From: Chryseobacterium sp. 52
Lineage (GTDB): Bacteria; Bacteroidota; Bacteroidia; Flavobacteriales; Weeksellaceae
DNA: 64,000 nucleotides
Direction: 5' to 3'
NCBI RefSeq assembly: GCF_002754245.1
Contig: NZ_PEEX01000001.1
Location: forward strand, 620,001-684,000
A model generated the notes under the pieces. That model made no database searches and was not told where the DNA came from. It worked only from the letters and a program-made list of their open reading frames with translations. Positions 8,752 to 17,302 of the stretch are shown piece after piece (the first letter of the stretch is position 1; each line of letters opens with the position of its first letter). Made by a program: the position numbers and the translations under genes.

Positions 8752-9597
8752 ATGACCAAAAGAAAATTTATTCCCGGAACTGAATGGCTGTATCTGAAAA
8801 TCTATACAGGCGTAAAAACTGCTGATATTATTCTGGAGGAAGTCATCATACCTTTGGTTGCATCGATTCAGGAAAATAACTACATTTCAAAATGGTTCTT
8901 CATCCGGTACTTGGATCCGAAACCCCATATCCGGCTAAGATTCAGACTGCATAGTACCTCAGACTACAATTCTGTTACTGAATTGATTCAAGAAGCTCTG
9001 CAGGACTATCTGGAAAGTGGTGAGATCTCATCAATACTATTTGATACTTATAACAGGGAAATCGAGAGATATGGAGAAAATACAATGGAAGAAGCTGAAA
9101 CATTATTTCACAGAAATAGTGAACTCACATTGCAATGTCTGCATTTTGATGATGAAGAGAAGATCATTATTAGTCTTTTTCTGATTGATACGTTGTTAAC
9201 AACGTTTGGCCTCAGCATTCAGGAAAAACTGGACTGGATCAAAGATTTCAATGAAGATTTTAAAGCTGAATTTAATGCAGATAAAGTACTCAACAGTCAG
9301 CTTGATAAAAAATACAGAGTATTAAAGCCTCAATTTCTGAATTTTAATTTTTCAGAAGAATATGTAAATGAAAGAGAATTTATTATTCTGAATATCGAAA
9401 ATGACCGGACTGTATTGGAAAATATTCAATACCTCGACAAAAATCAATCTCTGGAAATACCTCTGAAAATATTTTTCCAGAGTATCTTCCATATGAATAT
9501 CAACAGGCTTTTCGTTTCAAGTCAAAGGACATTTGAAATGATCATTTATGACTACCTGCTAAGGTATTATAAAACAAATATTTGGCTTTGCAAATAA
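8752..9597 (+). CDS. LanB elimination-domain protein (thiopeptide-type bacteriocin biosynthesis family)
   Basis: A 281-residue protein of the SpaB_C/thiopeptide-type family. The start WLYLKIYTGVKTADIILEE and the block WFFIRYLDPKPHIRLRF (about residues 44-60) are the family signatures. In split dehydratases this protein removes the glutamyl group to leave the dehydroamino acid. It starts 12 bases after the large dehydratase protein, with GGAAG nearby as a weak ribosome-binding site. It is the last gene of the locus, followed by a 324-base gap. It needs the 738-residue partner to be functional. Confidence 0.87.
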   Translation: MTKRKFIPGTEWLYLKIYTGVKTADIILEEVIIPLVASIQENNYISKWFFIRYLDPKPHIRLRFRLHSTSDYNSVTELIQEALQDYLESGEISSILFDTYNREIERYGENTMEEAETLFHRNSELTLQCLHFDDEEKIIISLFLIDTLLTTFGLSIQEKLDWIKDFNEDFKAEFNADKVLNSQLDKKYRVLKPQFLNFNFSEEYVNEREFIILNIENDRTVLENIQYLDKNQSLEIPLKIFFQSIFHMNINRLFVSSQRTFEMIIYDYLLRYYKTNIWLCK

Positions 9598-9921
9598 ACA
9601 ATCTTTGAGCAGAGCTCCGAAATACAAGTTATCTATTATTGTAACCTCATAAATCAGGGTTAGGGGATGATATGACATCATTGGTGATAAACAATTAGCA
9701 AAACAGCTAAGAGATTCCAATGCTTCTCTTACCATTTGACTCTAACCAAATTAGTTTGTGACCGGTCAGCAAATTTTGACAATAATATCAAAATTCATAT
9801 TGATTATCAACAATTTAATTTTCACATACCACTTAACATTAGATTATAAATAACTTTCGACAATGAGATTTATCAAGCCGGTCATTCCGTTTTTAATTTG
9901 ATTTTGCACTACATTTGAAAT
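9598..9921. other. Gene-free stretch after the peptide locus
   Basis: No plausible gene or second precursor peptide is visible on either strand in these 324 bases, and no strong terminator hairpin. The right end carries the candidate promoter of the globin gene. Confidence 0.5.
9910..9917 (+). promoter_or_regulatory. TAnnTTTG element four bases before the globin start codon
   Basis: TACATTTG matches the -7 consensus exactly, but the ATG at 9922 is only four bases away. If used, the transcript would start at or next to the ATG (leaderless). No -33 TTTG is correctly spaced, so it may be a chance match. Confidence 0.3.
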
Positions 9922-10302
9922 ATGAAAAAATTGGAATCGAGAGAGGATATTGAATATCTTGTCAATTCATTTTACACCAAAGTCATTAAAGATGAAACTA
10001 TTGGATTTTTCTTTAATGATGTAGCCAAAGTAGACTGGGATAAGCATTTACCTAAAATGTATTCCTTCTGGGAATCGATTCTGTTCGGGCAAATGAGTTA
10101 TAAGGGAAATCCTATGGGAGTTCACTTTCCCATCAATGAGATCCAGGCTATGGAGCAGAAGCACTTTGACCGCTGGCTTGAGCTCTGGAGAACAACCATT
10201 GAGGAAAATTTTGCCGGAGAAAATGCTGACACAGCCATCTATAAATCCGAAAACATCGCTAAACTGATGGCTTTTAAAATGGAGCTGGCCAGGAGACTTT
10301 AA
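9922..10302 (+). CDS. Group III truncated hemoglobin
   Basis: A 126-residue single-domain globin, the usual size for truncated hemoglobins. The motifs EDIEYLVNSFYTKV, FFFNDV and DWDKHLPKMYSFWESILFG are typical of group III. The likely proximal haem ligand is His81 in EQKHFDRWLELW. These cytoplasmic proteins bind O2 or NO and are linked to redox or nitrosative stress, although the exact role in this phylum is not settled. It is a monocistronic gene convergent with the antiporter gene on the other strand. Confidence 0.88.
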   Translation: MKKLESREDIEYLVNSFYTKVIKDETIGFFFNDVAKVDWDKHLPKMYSFWESILFGQMSYKGNPMGVHFPINEIQAMEQKHFDRWLELWRTTIEENFAGENADTAIYKSENIAKLMAFKMELARRL

Positions 10303-10358
10303 TATGAGTTTCCGAGATGCACAGCTTATTGGGTGCCGGTTTTAATGGTTTGGAATAT

Positions 10359-11429
10359 TTACGGAACGATTACCGTAAAGATATAGGCTGCAAGGTTTAC
10401 CAGTAAAACGGTTCCGTACAGAACATTTGTTTTTCCCCGGCTTAAAGAAAGCATTACAATAAATACAGACAGTGAAAGCAGGATAATATCTTTTTTATCA
10501 AGCCCTAATACCAGTGGAATATCATACATGATACAAACGGCGGATACCGCCGGAATCGTCAGCCCAATACTGGCTAAAGCTGATCCCAATGCCAGGTTTA
10601 AACTGGACTGTATCTGATTGCTTCTTGCCGCACGTATAGCAGCTACGCCTTCGGGAAGAAGTACAACGCCTGCGATAATTACCCCTACCAATGATTTCGG
10701 AGCTCCTATACTCTGTACCATCCCTTCTATGGTTCCGGAAAGTCCTTTAGCCATCAATACAACAATGACAAGGCACACCACCAGGAATCCAAAGCTTATC
10801 AGTGTTTTCTTTAATGATGGAATATAATGTTCTTCCGGATGCTCATCAGTAACAATAAAATAACTTCTGTGGCGAACTGTCTGCACCATCAGAAAAATTC
10901 CATAAATGACAAGACAGGCAATGGAAATAAAAATAAGCTGGGCTTCGTTATAGAAAGGTCCGTTGACACTTGAAGTAAAGTTTGGAAGGACAAGGGTAAG
11001 CACCAGAATTGAAACAATGCTCACTAAATAAGTTGTGGCAGAAGTCCTTGCAAAGAACTGTTCATGATATTTAACGCCACCTACCAGGATACAAATCCCC
11101 AAAATCCCGTTCAGAATAATCATTACGGCAGCAAAAACGGTATCTCTGGCCAGCGTGATCGCCTGATCTCCGCCGGCTACCATGAGTGAGATGATAAGCG
11201 CGACTTCAATAATGGTGATACAGAGGGCAAGAATAATGGTTCCAAAAGGTTCTCCCACTTTATGAGCAACTACTTCTGCGTGATGCACTGCGGATAAGAC
11301 ACTTCCGGTAAGCAGAATCCCTGCAATAACGTCATAGAAAACTCCGCTTCCCATCAATCCGGAAAAGTAATACCCAACCGCCAAAACAGGAAAAATATAC
11401 GTATAATGTAAAAGTTCTTTTAATCTCAT
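10359..11429 (-). CDS. Calcium/cation:proton antiporter, ChaA-like
   Basis: A polytopic 356-residue inner-membrane protein of the CaCA superfamily. The two inverted alpha repeats are visible: GEPFGTIILALCITIIEVAL in the first half, and LPEGVAAIRAARSNQIQSSL followed by NLALGSALASIGLTIP in the second. The paired acidic residues in these repeats are the ion-binding sites of the family. Length equals that of E. coli ChaA (366). It probably exports Ca2+ or Na+/K+ in exchange for protons. It appears to be transcribed alone, and the ATG at 11429 is the first good start. Confidence 0.87.
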   Translation of the reverse strand: MRLKELLHYTYIFPVLAVGYYFSGLMGSGVFYDVIAGILLTGSVLSAVHHAEVVAHKVGEPFGTIILALCITIIEVALIISLMVAGGDQAITLARDTVFAAVMIILNGILGICILVGGVKYHEQFFARTSATTYLVSIVSILVLTLVLPNFTSSVNGPFYNEAQLIFISIACLVIYGIFLMVQTVRHRSYFIVTDEHPEEHYIPSLKKTLISFGFLVVCLVIVVLMAKGLSGTIEGMVQSIGAPKSLVGVIIAGVVLLPEGVAAIRAARSNQIQSSLNLALGSALASIGLTIPAVSAVCIMYDIPLVLGLDKKDIILLSLSVFIVMLSLSRGKTNVLYGTVLLVNLAAYIFTVIVP

Positions 11430-11495
11430 AAAGTGTCTACAAAATACAAAAAATCTATGGAATTTGAAATATCAAAAGAAAATATTAATAATATT

Positions 11496-11834
11496 TTAAT
11501 GGCTCCAGAAGGTAAAATCCTGAAAATCTGTTAACATATGAAACAAAAGTCCAACAGCAACAATTCTAATATTTCCTTTAAAAAACAGCAGCAAAAAATA
11601 CACCGCAATCGCATAATAGGAATGTAAAATATGAAAACCTATACTGTTTCTTGACGGATCAAAAACAGGATTGGCAAAAATATGGTCCAGATCTACTGCC
11701 ATAGTGCCCAGCATAATGAGATATGCTTTCTTCCAGTTTTTACGAAAAAAGATAAGAGCAATGAATACCGGGAAAACCAGATGTAGAAAATAGTGGATGA
11801 TTGATTTTAGTAATGCAATGTCAGATATGCTCAT
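11496..11834 (-). CDS. DUF6122 family membrane protein
   Basis: A 112-residue, four-helix membrane protein with the conserved block VDLDHIFANPVFDPSRNSIG followed by FHILHS and, near the end, HMLTDFQD. The scattered His/Asp (DLDH, HxLHS, HMxxD) resemble metal-dependent membrane hydrolases of the YdjM/LexA-regulated type. Reactivity is not shown. It lies 31 bases after the 412-residue gene and may be the last gene of that operon. Confidence 0.75.
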   Translation of the reverse strand: MSISDIALLKSIIHYFLHLVFPVFIALIFFRKNWKKAYLIMLGTMAVDLDHIFANPVFDPSRNSIGFHILHSYYAIAVYFLLLFFKGNIRIVAVGLLFHMLTDFQDFTFWSH

Positions 11835-11865
11835 TAATCTCAGTCGGTTTTAGGGTTATTGGGCT

Positions 11866-13104
11866 TTACCATCTTAAAATTAAAGGCAGTGCCCCCTTTT
11901 TAGCTTTGATCTTCACCCAGTAGTTTTGTGCTTTATTTCCATAATATATGTACTCTATATCGGAAAGGATTCTTTTTTCTGTGGAAGTTAAAGTACTTAA
12001 AGAAGAGATCAGCAACGGACTGTTTCTGATGAAAATATAGTTTTCTTTAAGGTTTGAAGACTGGACTATGGATTTTCTGGTAGATTTTATACGAAGCCCT
12101 TCATTATTTTTTTCGATATGATTGGGCTGAAAAGGAATAGCTGTAAATTGATTCTGATCATTAATCCATCTTTTCTGTTGAAAATAGGCCCACGTTTTTT
12201 CAGGAGCTGTACTTTGAATATCGAGTAGGTAACCGGGCTGGATAATCTTCTGATAGGTCTTTTTTTCAATTTCATTGAAATTATCATCATAACCATAGCT
12301 GATGATGGTATCATTCACCTGCTCCAGGTCAGCGGTTGCTTTAAAATAACTGATCTGAGATGAATCTGCCAGACTTTTACTGAAGATTTTAGTGTAATTC
12401 TGAATGTTAGCAGCATCCAGTTCTGCCTGTAGAAAGTGATTATTCTGCTGCAGTTTTGACGAGAGGGAAGGAAAGGTTTGTTGTTCTTCTGTATTCTTTA
12501 TTTCAATTTCATCTTTTTTTAATTCAATGGAAAAATTCTGAATTTTCTGTTCCGAAATAAAAGAAAGACTTCCTAAAGAATGGTCAATAAACTGATCTGC
12601 ACTAAAAACATTCGTTTCAGAAGATTGAAAAAGCAATTGACTGATTGTATCAAAAGCTGACTGAGAAGTTCCCACCAAACAGTTTTCACCTTCTATCTTA
12701 ATGAAAATCTGATCTTTATGAAAGATATTTTTTCCTTTGCTGATAAATTGCCTGCTCTTTAAATAGGTGGTAAATTTTTGCGGGTCTTTAAGCTCTATAA
12801 TGCTGTACCATTCGGAAAGTCTGGTACCTTTAAGATGGAAGATCTGTAAAAAATCCGGAATTCTGATTCCTGAATCTTTTAAAGAAATATCACTTTTATT
12901 TTTCTTTTTGCTGCCCGACCATTTTGAGGGATGGGCTATCAAGCTTGAAATATATTGTCTCGTTAATTTTTTCACATCGATTAACACAACAGCGTCGGCA
13001 TTTTTAGGGACAAACTTTAATGTTTTGTCTTTATAAAAAAACACAAAATAGAGCGCAGCCGCGAGTAAAAGAATTAACGGGACAATAAGTTTCTTTTTGT
13101 TCAT
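11866..13104 (-). CDS. Hypothetical membrane-anchored protein
   Basis: A 412-residue protein with an N-terminal hydrophobic anchor (LIVPLILLLAAALYFVFFY) and a periplasmic remainder starting KTLKFVPKNADAVVLIDVKK. The phrase 'PxxADAVxxIDVKxL' resembles the opening of the neighbouring 674-residue protein (LPTDAVFYMEINGKQL), so the two are probably distant relatives of DUF4836-like envelope proteins. Its ATG directly follows the stop of that gene, indicating one operon. No catalytic motif is seen. Confidence 0.68.
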   Translation of the reverse strand: MNKKKLIVPLILLLAAALYFVFFYKDKTLKFVPKNADAVVLIDVKKLTRQYISSLIAHPSKWSGSKKKNKSDISLKDSGIRIPDFLQIFHLKGTRLSEWYSIIELKDPQKFTTYLKSRQFISKGKNIFHKDQIFIKIEGENCLVGTSQSAFDTISQLLFQSSETNVFSADQFIDHSLGSLSFISEQKIQNFSIELKKDEIEIKNTEEQQTFPSLSSKLQQNNHFLQAELDAANIQNYTKIFSKSLADSSQISYFKATADLEQVNDTIISYGYDDNFNEIEKKTYQKIIQPGYLLDIQSTAPEKTWAYFQQKRWINDQNQFTAIPFQPNHIEKNNEGLRIKSTRKSIVQSSNLKENYIFIRNSPLLISSLSTLTSTEKRILSDIEYIYYGNKAQNYWVKIKAKKGALPLILRW

Positions 13105-15129
13105 TTACAGGATTTGAGGCTTTTTTTCTGATTCATTAATTTTAAAAATCTCATCAAACAGATCAAAGAAATACATCAGGCTGTTTTCCGAAGAGTTTTT
13201 AATATTGTAATCTATTTCAGTTTCTACACTTTCTCCTTTTACCTCTGTCTTATAATATACTTCCCCAACATTTTTTCTGAACAGATCTAATGTCTTTCTC
13301 TCGGAAGGTGTTTTAAATTCTTTTTCCAAACCAATTAAAAGTCTCTGTACATCTAATCTTCCGGATAATGGATATTTGGAAGAATCTTTTGCCCATTGCT
13401 TAGAGATTTCTGATTGACTTTGAGGTGTAATATTGTCTGTAGAGCTCGTAAGATAAACAATCCCGTCTTTTACCGTGAAGAATAGCTGATCCATATACCC
13501 TCCTCCTTTTTCATCTTTAAAAGAGTAAAAGTTTCCGGTTTTTGAGAATTTCTTTGCTAAATGCTTATTGGTAGCCATGACATTGAAAACACGGTTCCAG
13601 TAGCCTTCATTTTCTGTCGCAAAAGCAAAAGTGAAATTAGGAACTCCCACATCTTTTGTTTTCTTCACCTCCTTTTCATTGTAATCTGCATCATATTCGT
13701 AATCTGTATACTCTACTTTTTTGGATTTTAATTCATTCAAAACAAAAATTCCGTTTCCTGGAGCTATTTTGGTAATGGCTTCTTCATCCAATACGATTTT
13801 CATTGTTTCCATCATCAGCTCCATTTCCTTTTTGTATTCGCCTTCTCCTGAATCCTGAAGTAAGTCATACATCATATCAAAACATTTGGCTCCATTGACA
13901 TTCATTACGTAATATCCAATGCTTTTATCATTAATCAGGGCAGCCAGCTTTTTGTTTTTCTTTCCTTTATAAACAGATGAAATCGTTTTCTGGATTCCCG
14001 GATTTTTATGCTGATAATTATTGACCAGTTTTACTTTATCTTTCTCAAAATACAAATTGTAATATGAATTTGAGTCGTATGCATTTCTAAAAAACTGTCC
14101 GAACTCAAAGCGTTTCATCATTTTCCCGTAGATTCCATCATTAACCATTCTTCCGTAATCTGTGTACACAAAAGCATCAGAATTCGGATCTCTGAAACTT
14201 AGCATTGCTTTCGGAACTTCAATCTCTAAATTGGAACTGAAATATTGGTCAAATTTTTCTTCCGCCAGCTTTTTTACTATTTTGAAGTTTTCAATGCGCA
14301 TAGAATCCAGTTCTTTCTGATACGATGAATCCACTGCATATTCTTCATTTTCCCAGTTTTCGATTTTAGGAATTGCTTCAGCAGCTTCGTCCGAATGCTG
14401 CGTGTCTACATTTTCCTTCGGATATTTATGATTCTTTTCCAGATACTTGATATCTTTCTGAATTCTTGTAATTTCCTTGTTATTTTCCTTGATGTTCTCT
14501 TTTAAATATTTAATTTCATCTTTTAAGCTTACTATTTCCTCCTTATAATCGAAAGGCAGTTCCGGCTCTACGACGTAAGCACTGTCTACAACGACAGCAG
14601 CGCTATCGACTACAGCTACAGCACTATCTGCTGCTGCATCCCATTCCAGAGCTTTATAGGGCTTGGAATAGCTGATCATGCTCAACACAGCACGGTCATT
14701 ATTCCATGCTACGAAAATATTGTCATGTATGTCAACGTAAGAATAGTTCTTTTTCTTAGAAGTTTCCAGCCCTTTCTTCTTGATAGAATTAACGAATTCC
14801 TCGAATTTCGCTTTGTTATCTATAATAAAATGAGTTGTATACGTTGTCAGAGAATCATTAAAACTGGCATAATGATATTGTGTGGCATCATATTTAATCC
14901 CCGTTTTTGAATAGTCATTCCACGAAGACTTTTCTTTACTTTTTTTGCTGAGTTCATGCAATAAAGGATTAAGTTTCTGCCAATTGATTTTCTGGTTAAG
15001 TTGTTTCCCGTTGATTTCCATATAGAATACGGCATCAGTGGGAAGTTTCATGCTTTTTTGTCCAAAAATAAGCAGACAACCAAAAAGTACGAAAGTTATG
15101 GTCTGTATTTTTAATAGAATAAATTTCAT
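13105..15129 (-). CDS. DUF4836-like secreted envelope protein
   Basis: 674 residues with a signal peptide (LLKIQTITFVLFGCLLIFGQ) and the start SMKLPTDAVFYMEINGKQLN seen in Bacteroidota proteins of the DUF4836 type. Between about residues 185 and 235 there is an alanine/valine-rich stretch followed by a charged coiled coil (EIVSLKDEIKYLKENIKEN). No enzyme motif is visible. It is the middle gene of a lipoprotein-674-412 operon (gaps of 16 and 0 bases). Role in the envelope is inferred. Confidence 0.65.
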   Translation of the reverse strand: MKFILLKIQTITFVLFGCLLIFGQKSMKLPTDAVFYMEINGKQLNQKINWQKLNPLLHELSKKSKEKSSWNDYSKTGIKYDATQYHYASFNDSLTTYTTHFIIDNKAKFEEFVNSIKKKGLETSKKKNYSYVDIHDNIFVAWNNDRAVLSMISYSKPYKALEWDAAADSAVAVVDSAAVVVDSAYVVEPELPFDYKEEIVSLKDEIKYLKENIKENNKEITRIQKDIKYLEKNHKYPKENVDTQHSDEAAEAIPKIENWENEEYAVDSSYQKELDSMRIENFKIVKKLAEEKFDQYFSSNLEIEVPKAMLSFRDPNSDAFVYTDYGRMVNDGIYGKMMKRFEFGQFFRNAYDSNSYYNLYFEKDKVKLVNNYQHKNPGIQKTISSVYKGKKNKKLAALINDKSIGYYVMNVNGAKCFDMMYDLLQDSGEGEYKKEMELMMETMKIVLDEEAITKIAPGNGIFVLNELKSKKVEYTDYEYDADYNEKEVKKTKDVGVPNFTFAFATENEGYWNRVFNVMATNKHLAKKFSKTGNFYSFKDEKGGGYMDQLFFTVKDGIVYLTSSTDNITPQSQSEISKQWAKDSSKYPLSGRLDVQRLLIGLEKEFKTPSERKTLDLFRKNVGEVYYKTEVKGESVETEIDYNIKNSSENSLMYFFDLFDEIFKINESEKKPQIL

Positions 15130-15145
15130 GGTTGAGTGTTAGAAT

Positions 15146-15814
15146 TTATTGAAATAATATCGTGTTTTGTAATTGTTTTTTCTGGAAGATTAAGTCTAAA
15201 ATATCCGCTTCCATCTTCATTGCCTTTTTATTCGGAGCCAGTACATAAGAGCTGTTGGTCTGGGATTTTACGGTGTTTTCAAACTGCATGACAGAAGTAT
15301 ATTTAGCATTATTGAAGATCTCTTTGTCTGCCTTGCCCATCTTGTCGTAATCTGCTTTGAAAGTATTAACCTTGTTTCTTGTTAATGATTTCTTTTCAAG
15401 ACTCTGACTGTAAATTTGTGTCGGGATCATTTTGCCGAGGATATTTTTAGCCTTAAGCTGCTCCAGCCCGGCATTAATATTTTCAATCTTTTTGAAATTA
15501 CAGCTTAGTTTGAGGATATAATTATCAAAATCCATAGACGTTTTCACATTGCTGATTCCCGGTGTTCCTTTGAAAATTCTGGACGCTTCATTGATTTTAT
15601 TTTCGATATCGGCTTTTTTAGGAACCTTTTTTCCATTAATTGTCTCCATTTTAGAAATTGAAGCCAATCTTGTTTTGCTTTTACTTGCGTTAAGAATAAG
15701 GGTGTACTCTCCTGTTCCGTCAGCTTTTACATTGACTTTATCCAGGATATCAAAACAACTCGTGAGCAATAATAATGGAAGAAGAAGCATCAACGGCTTC
15801 AGAAAATTTTTCAT
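15146..15814 (-). CDS. Outer-membrane or periplasmic lipoprotein
   Basis: A 222-residue protein with a lipoprotein signal peptide ending LLLTSC (Cys at about 20) and a body beginning DKVNVKADGTGEYTLILNAS. That DGTGEYTL pattern recalls LppM/DUF3153-type lipoproteins, but I would not assign it firmly. It is the first gene of the operon with the two anchored envelope proteins, and a TAATTTTG -7 element precedes it. Confidence 0.68.
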   Translation of the reverse strand: MKNFLKPLMLLLPLLLLTSCFDILDKVNVKADGTGEYTLILNASKSKTRLASISKMETINGKKVPKKADIENKINEASRIFKGTPGISNVKTSMDFDNYILKLSCNFKKIENINAGLEQLKAKNILGKMIPTQIYSQSLEKKSLTRNKVNTFKADYDKMGKADKEIFNNAKYTSVMQFENTVKSQTNSSYVLAPNKKAMKMEADILDLIFQKKQLQNTILFQ

Positions 15815-15833
15815 ATTTGAGTTTTAACAAAGA

Positions 15834-15841
15834 CAAAATTA
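15834..15841 (-). promoter_or_regulatory. Putative -7 element of the envelope lipoprotein operon
   Basis: The minus strand reads TAATTTTG, an exact TAnnTTTG match, 19 bases before the ATG at 15814. The -33 region is only TTTA-like. Confidence 0.4.
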
Positions 15842-15904
15842 CTTAATTCCTGCTTTAAAATACTTCACAGTTTAATTTATTTAAGCAAGAACGGCCTCTT
15901 TTCT

Positions 15905-16627
15905 TTAAATCCTGCCTTTTAAATAATCCTGTCTTACGTCCTCATCTAATTTTTCGATGGCATATCTCAGGCAGGTTCTCGGCATTTCATGATAATATTG
16001 ATTCAGAAACCGGATCAGTTCCGATTCATTTTTCTGCCCCATTTCCCGAAGCAGCCATCCGTTTGCTTTATGCATCAGATCATGAGGGTGCTTTAGATTT
16101 TGGGTTACAAATTCTTTCGTCAGTTCAAAAGATCCTTTTTTCACATAATGCATCGTGCCAACGACAGCAATTCTCTTGTGCCACATTTCTTCAGAATCAG
16201 AAAGGTTTCTTAACAGTTCTTCCCTGCTGTTTTCAAAAGCATATCTGCCTAAGATTTTATAACAGGTTGAATCTACAAGATCCCAGTTATTGACGTATGG
16301 AAGATGGTCCAGGTAAAATTTAACAACCTCTTCTTTTACTGCTTTATCCTTTGTTTTTTCAAATTTGGAGATCAGCATGAAGAGCGCCGTAAGTCTGTAT
16401 TCATGATATTTTGAAGACAGCAGAACACTAAGGTTTTCAAGGCTTATTTTTGAGTAATATTCTTTGGCCACAGAACGCTGATCCGGGACTTTTACTCCTA
16501 AGAAAAGATCACCTTCTCCGTATTCTCCTTTTCCCGTTTTGAAAAATCTTGGAAAGAATTCAGCTTTTTCAGGAATCGAAAGCACCGCTAAAGCTTCCTG
16601 TATTTCTTTAACTATATTATTTGTCAT
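15905..16627 (-). CDS. DNA alkylation repair enzyme, AlkD-like glycosylase
   Basis: A 240-residue HEAT-repeat protein of the AlkD family, which excises bulky or positively charged alkylpurines without base flipping. The signature NNWDLVDSTC carries the Trp and Asp that line the catalytic cleft in AlkD, and MWHKRIAVV gives the conserved Arg. Size agrees with the family (about 230-240). Cytoplasmic. It overlaps the upstream DUF4919 gene by 11 bases and is the last gene of the hflX operon, suggesting expression with other stress genes. Confidence 0.87.
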   Translation of the reverse strand: MTNNIVKEIQEALAVLSIPEKAEFFPRFFKTGKGEYGEGDLFLGVKVPDQRSVAKEYYSKISLENLSVLLSSKYHEYRLTALFMLISKFEKTKDKAVKEEVVKFYLDHLPYVNNWDLVDSTCYKILGRYAFENSREELLRNLSDSEEMWHKRIAVVGTMHYVKKGSFELTKEFVTQNLKHPHDLMHKANGWLLREMGQKNESELIRFLNQYYHEMPRTCLRYAIEKLDEDVRQDYLKGRI

Positions 16628-17279
16628 CCTTATACATGTCTTTATGATGTACGGTTTTTACGAAAAATAAGCGAATCCCGTTTTTAAAGATATTGAGCCA
16701 GGAACCATCGGGTAAAACCTTTGTATCAAAACTGATTCCCCGGAAAAAAACGTCTGAAATCTGTTCAATGGCATACAATTGATCTGAAAAATTAGTAACA
16801 ACAATCGGAGAATTATCTAATTTTCCGGTTCCGCTATTTTTGATTGTTTCATGTAAAAGCTGCAGCTGAGTAGAATGCAGTTCGCCTTTTACAAGATCAC
16901 CTGTCTTTTTATACAGATCTGATAAGTCCGTTAAAAGTTCTTTATTGATTGGATTTTTCTGATAAAGAGGTATTGCTTTTTCTAAAACTTCGGACGCTTT
17001 TTTAGAAGAAATTTTTCTGTCTGCAAATTTTGTAATTTCATTCAGCTGTTTATTAAATTCACCCCTTCTGTATCCATAATCAACATAATTATTTCCGTAG
17101 TAGATATAATTTAGCTGTTCCTGACTTAGGCTTTTCGGATCAGTTTTGAAAACCTCAAGATGGTCATAATAATACTTCTGAGGGTTTTCTGTGACATTTT
17201 TTTTAATCTCCTCAACATTGATCTGACAATAACAGATTCCAAAACTCAGGATAAAAACAAGCTGAAAAATCTTATTCAT
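16617..17279 (-). CDS. DUF4919 family exported protein (copy 2)
   Basis: A 220-residue protein with a signal peptide ending at CYCQ. The body contains the family block QEQLNYIYYGNNY followed by TPR-like helices and a C-terminal beta part. It is a paralogue of the protein at 18611-19240: the blocks 'YYGNNYVDYGYR' and 'YYGRNFRDDK', and 'IKNSGTGKLDNSPIVV' and 'IKNSGDGASEKTAYLV', line up. Function of the family is unknown. It lies 23 bases downstream of the antiporter. Confidence 0.75.
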   Translation of the reverse strand: MNKIFQLVFILSFGICYCQINVEEIKKNVTENPQKYYYDHLEVFKTDPKSLSQEQLNYIYYGNNYVDYGYRRGEFNKQLNEITKFADRKISSKKASEVLEKAIPLYQKNPINKELLTDLSDLYKKTGDLVKGELHSTQLQLLHETIKNSGTGKLDNSPIVVTNFSDQLYAIEQISDVFFRGISFDTKVLPDGSWLNIFKNGIRLFFVKTVHHKDMYKDDK

Positions 17280-17302
17280 GTTTAAAAAATTATATTGACC
17301 TA

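Noticed and set aside
9598..9921. Search for a second precursor peptide or a LanC gene after the elimination protein
   Set aside because: No leader of the KLSLKK...GG type and no zinc-binding cyclase motif was found on either strand.
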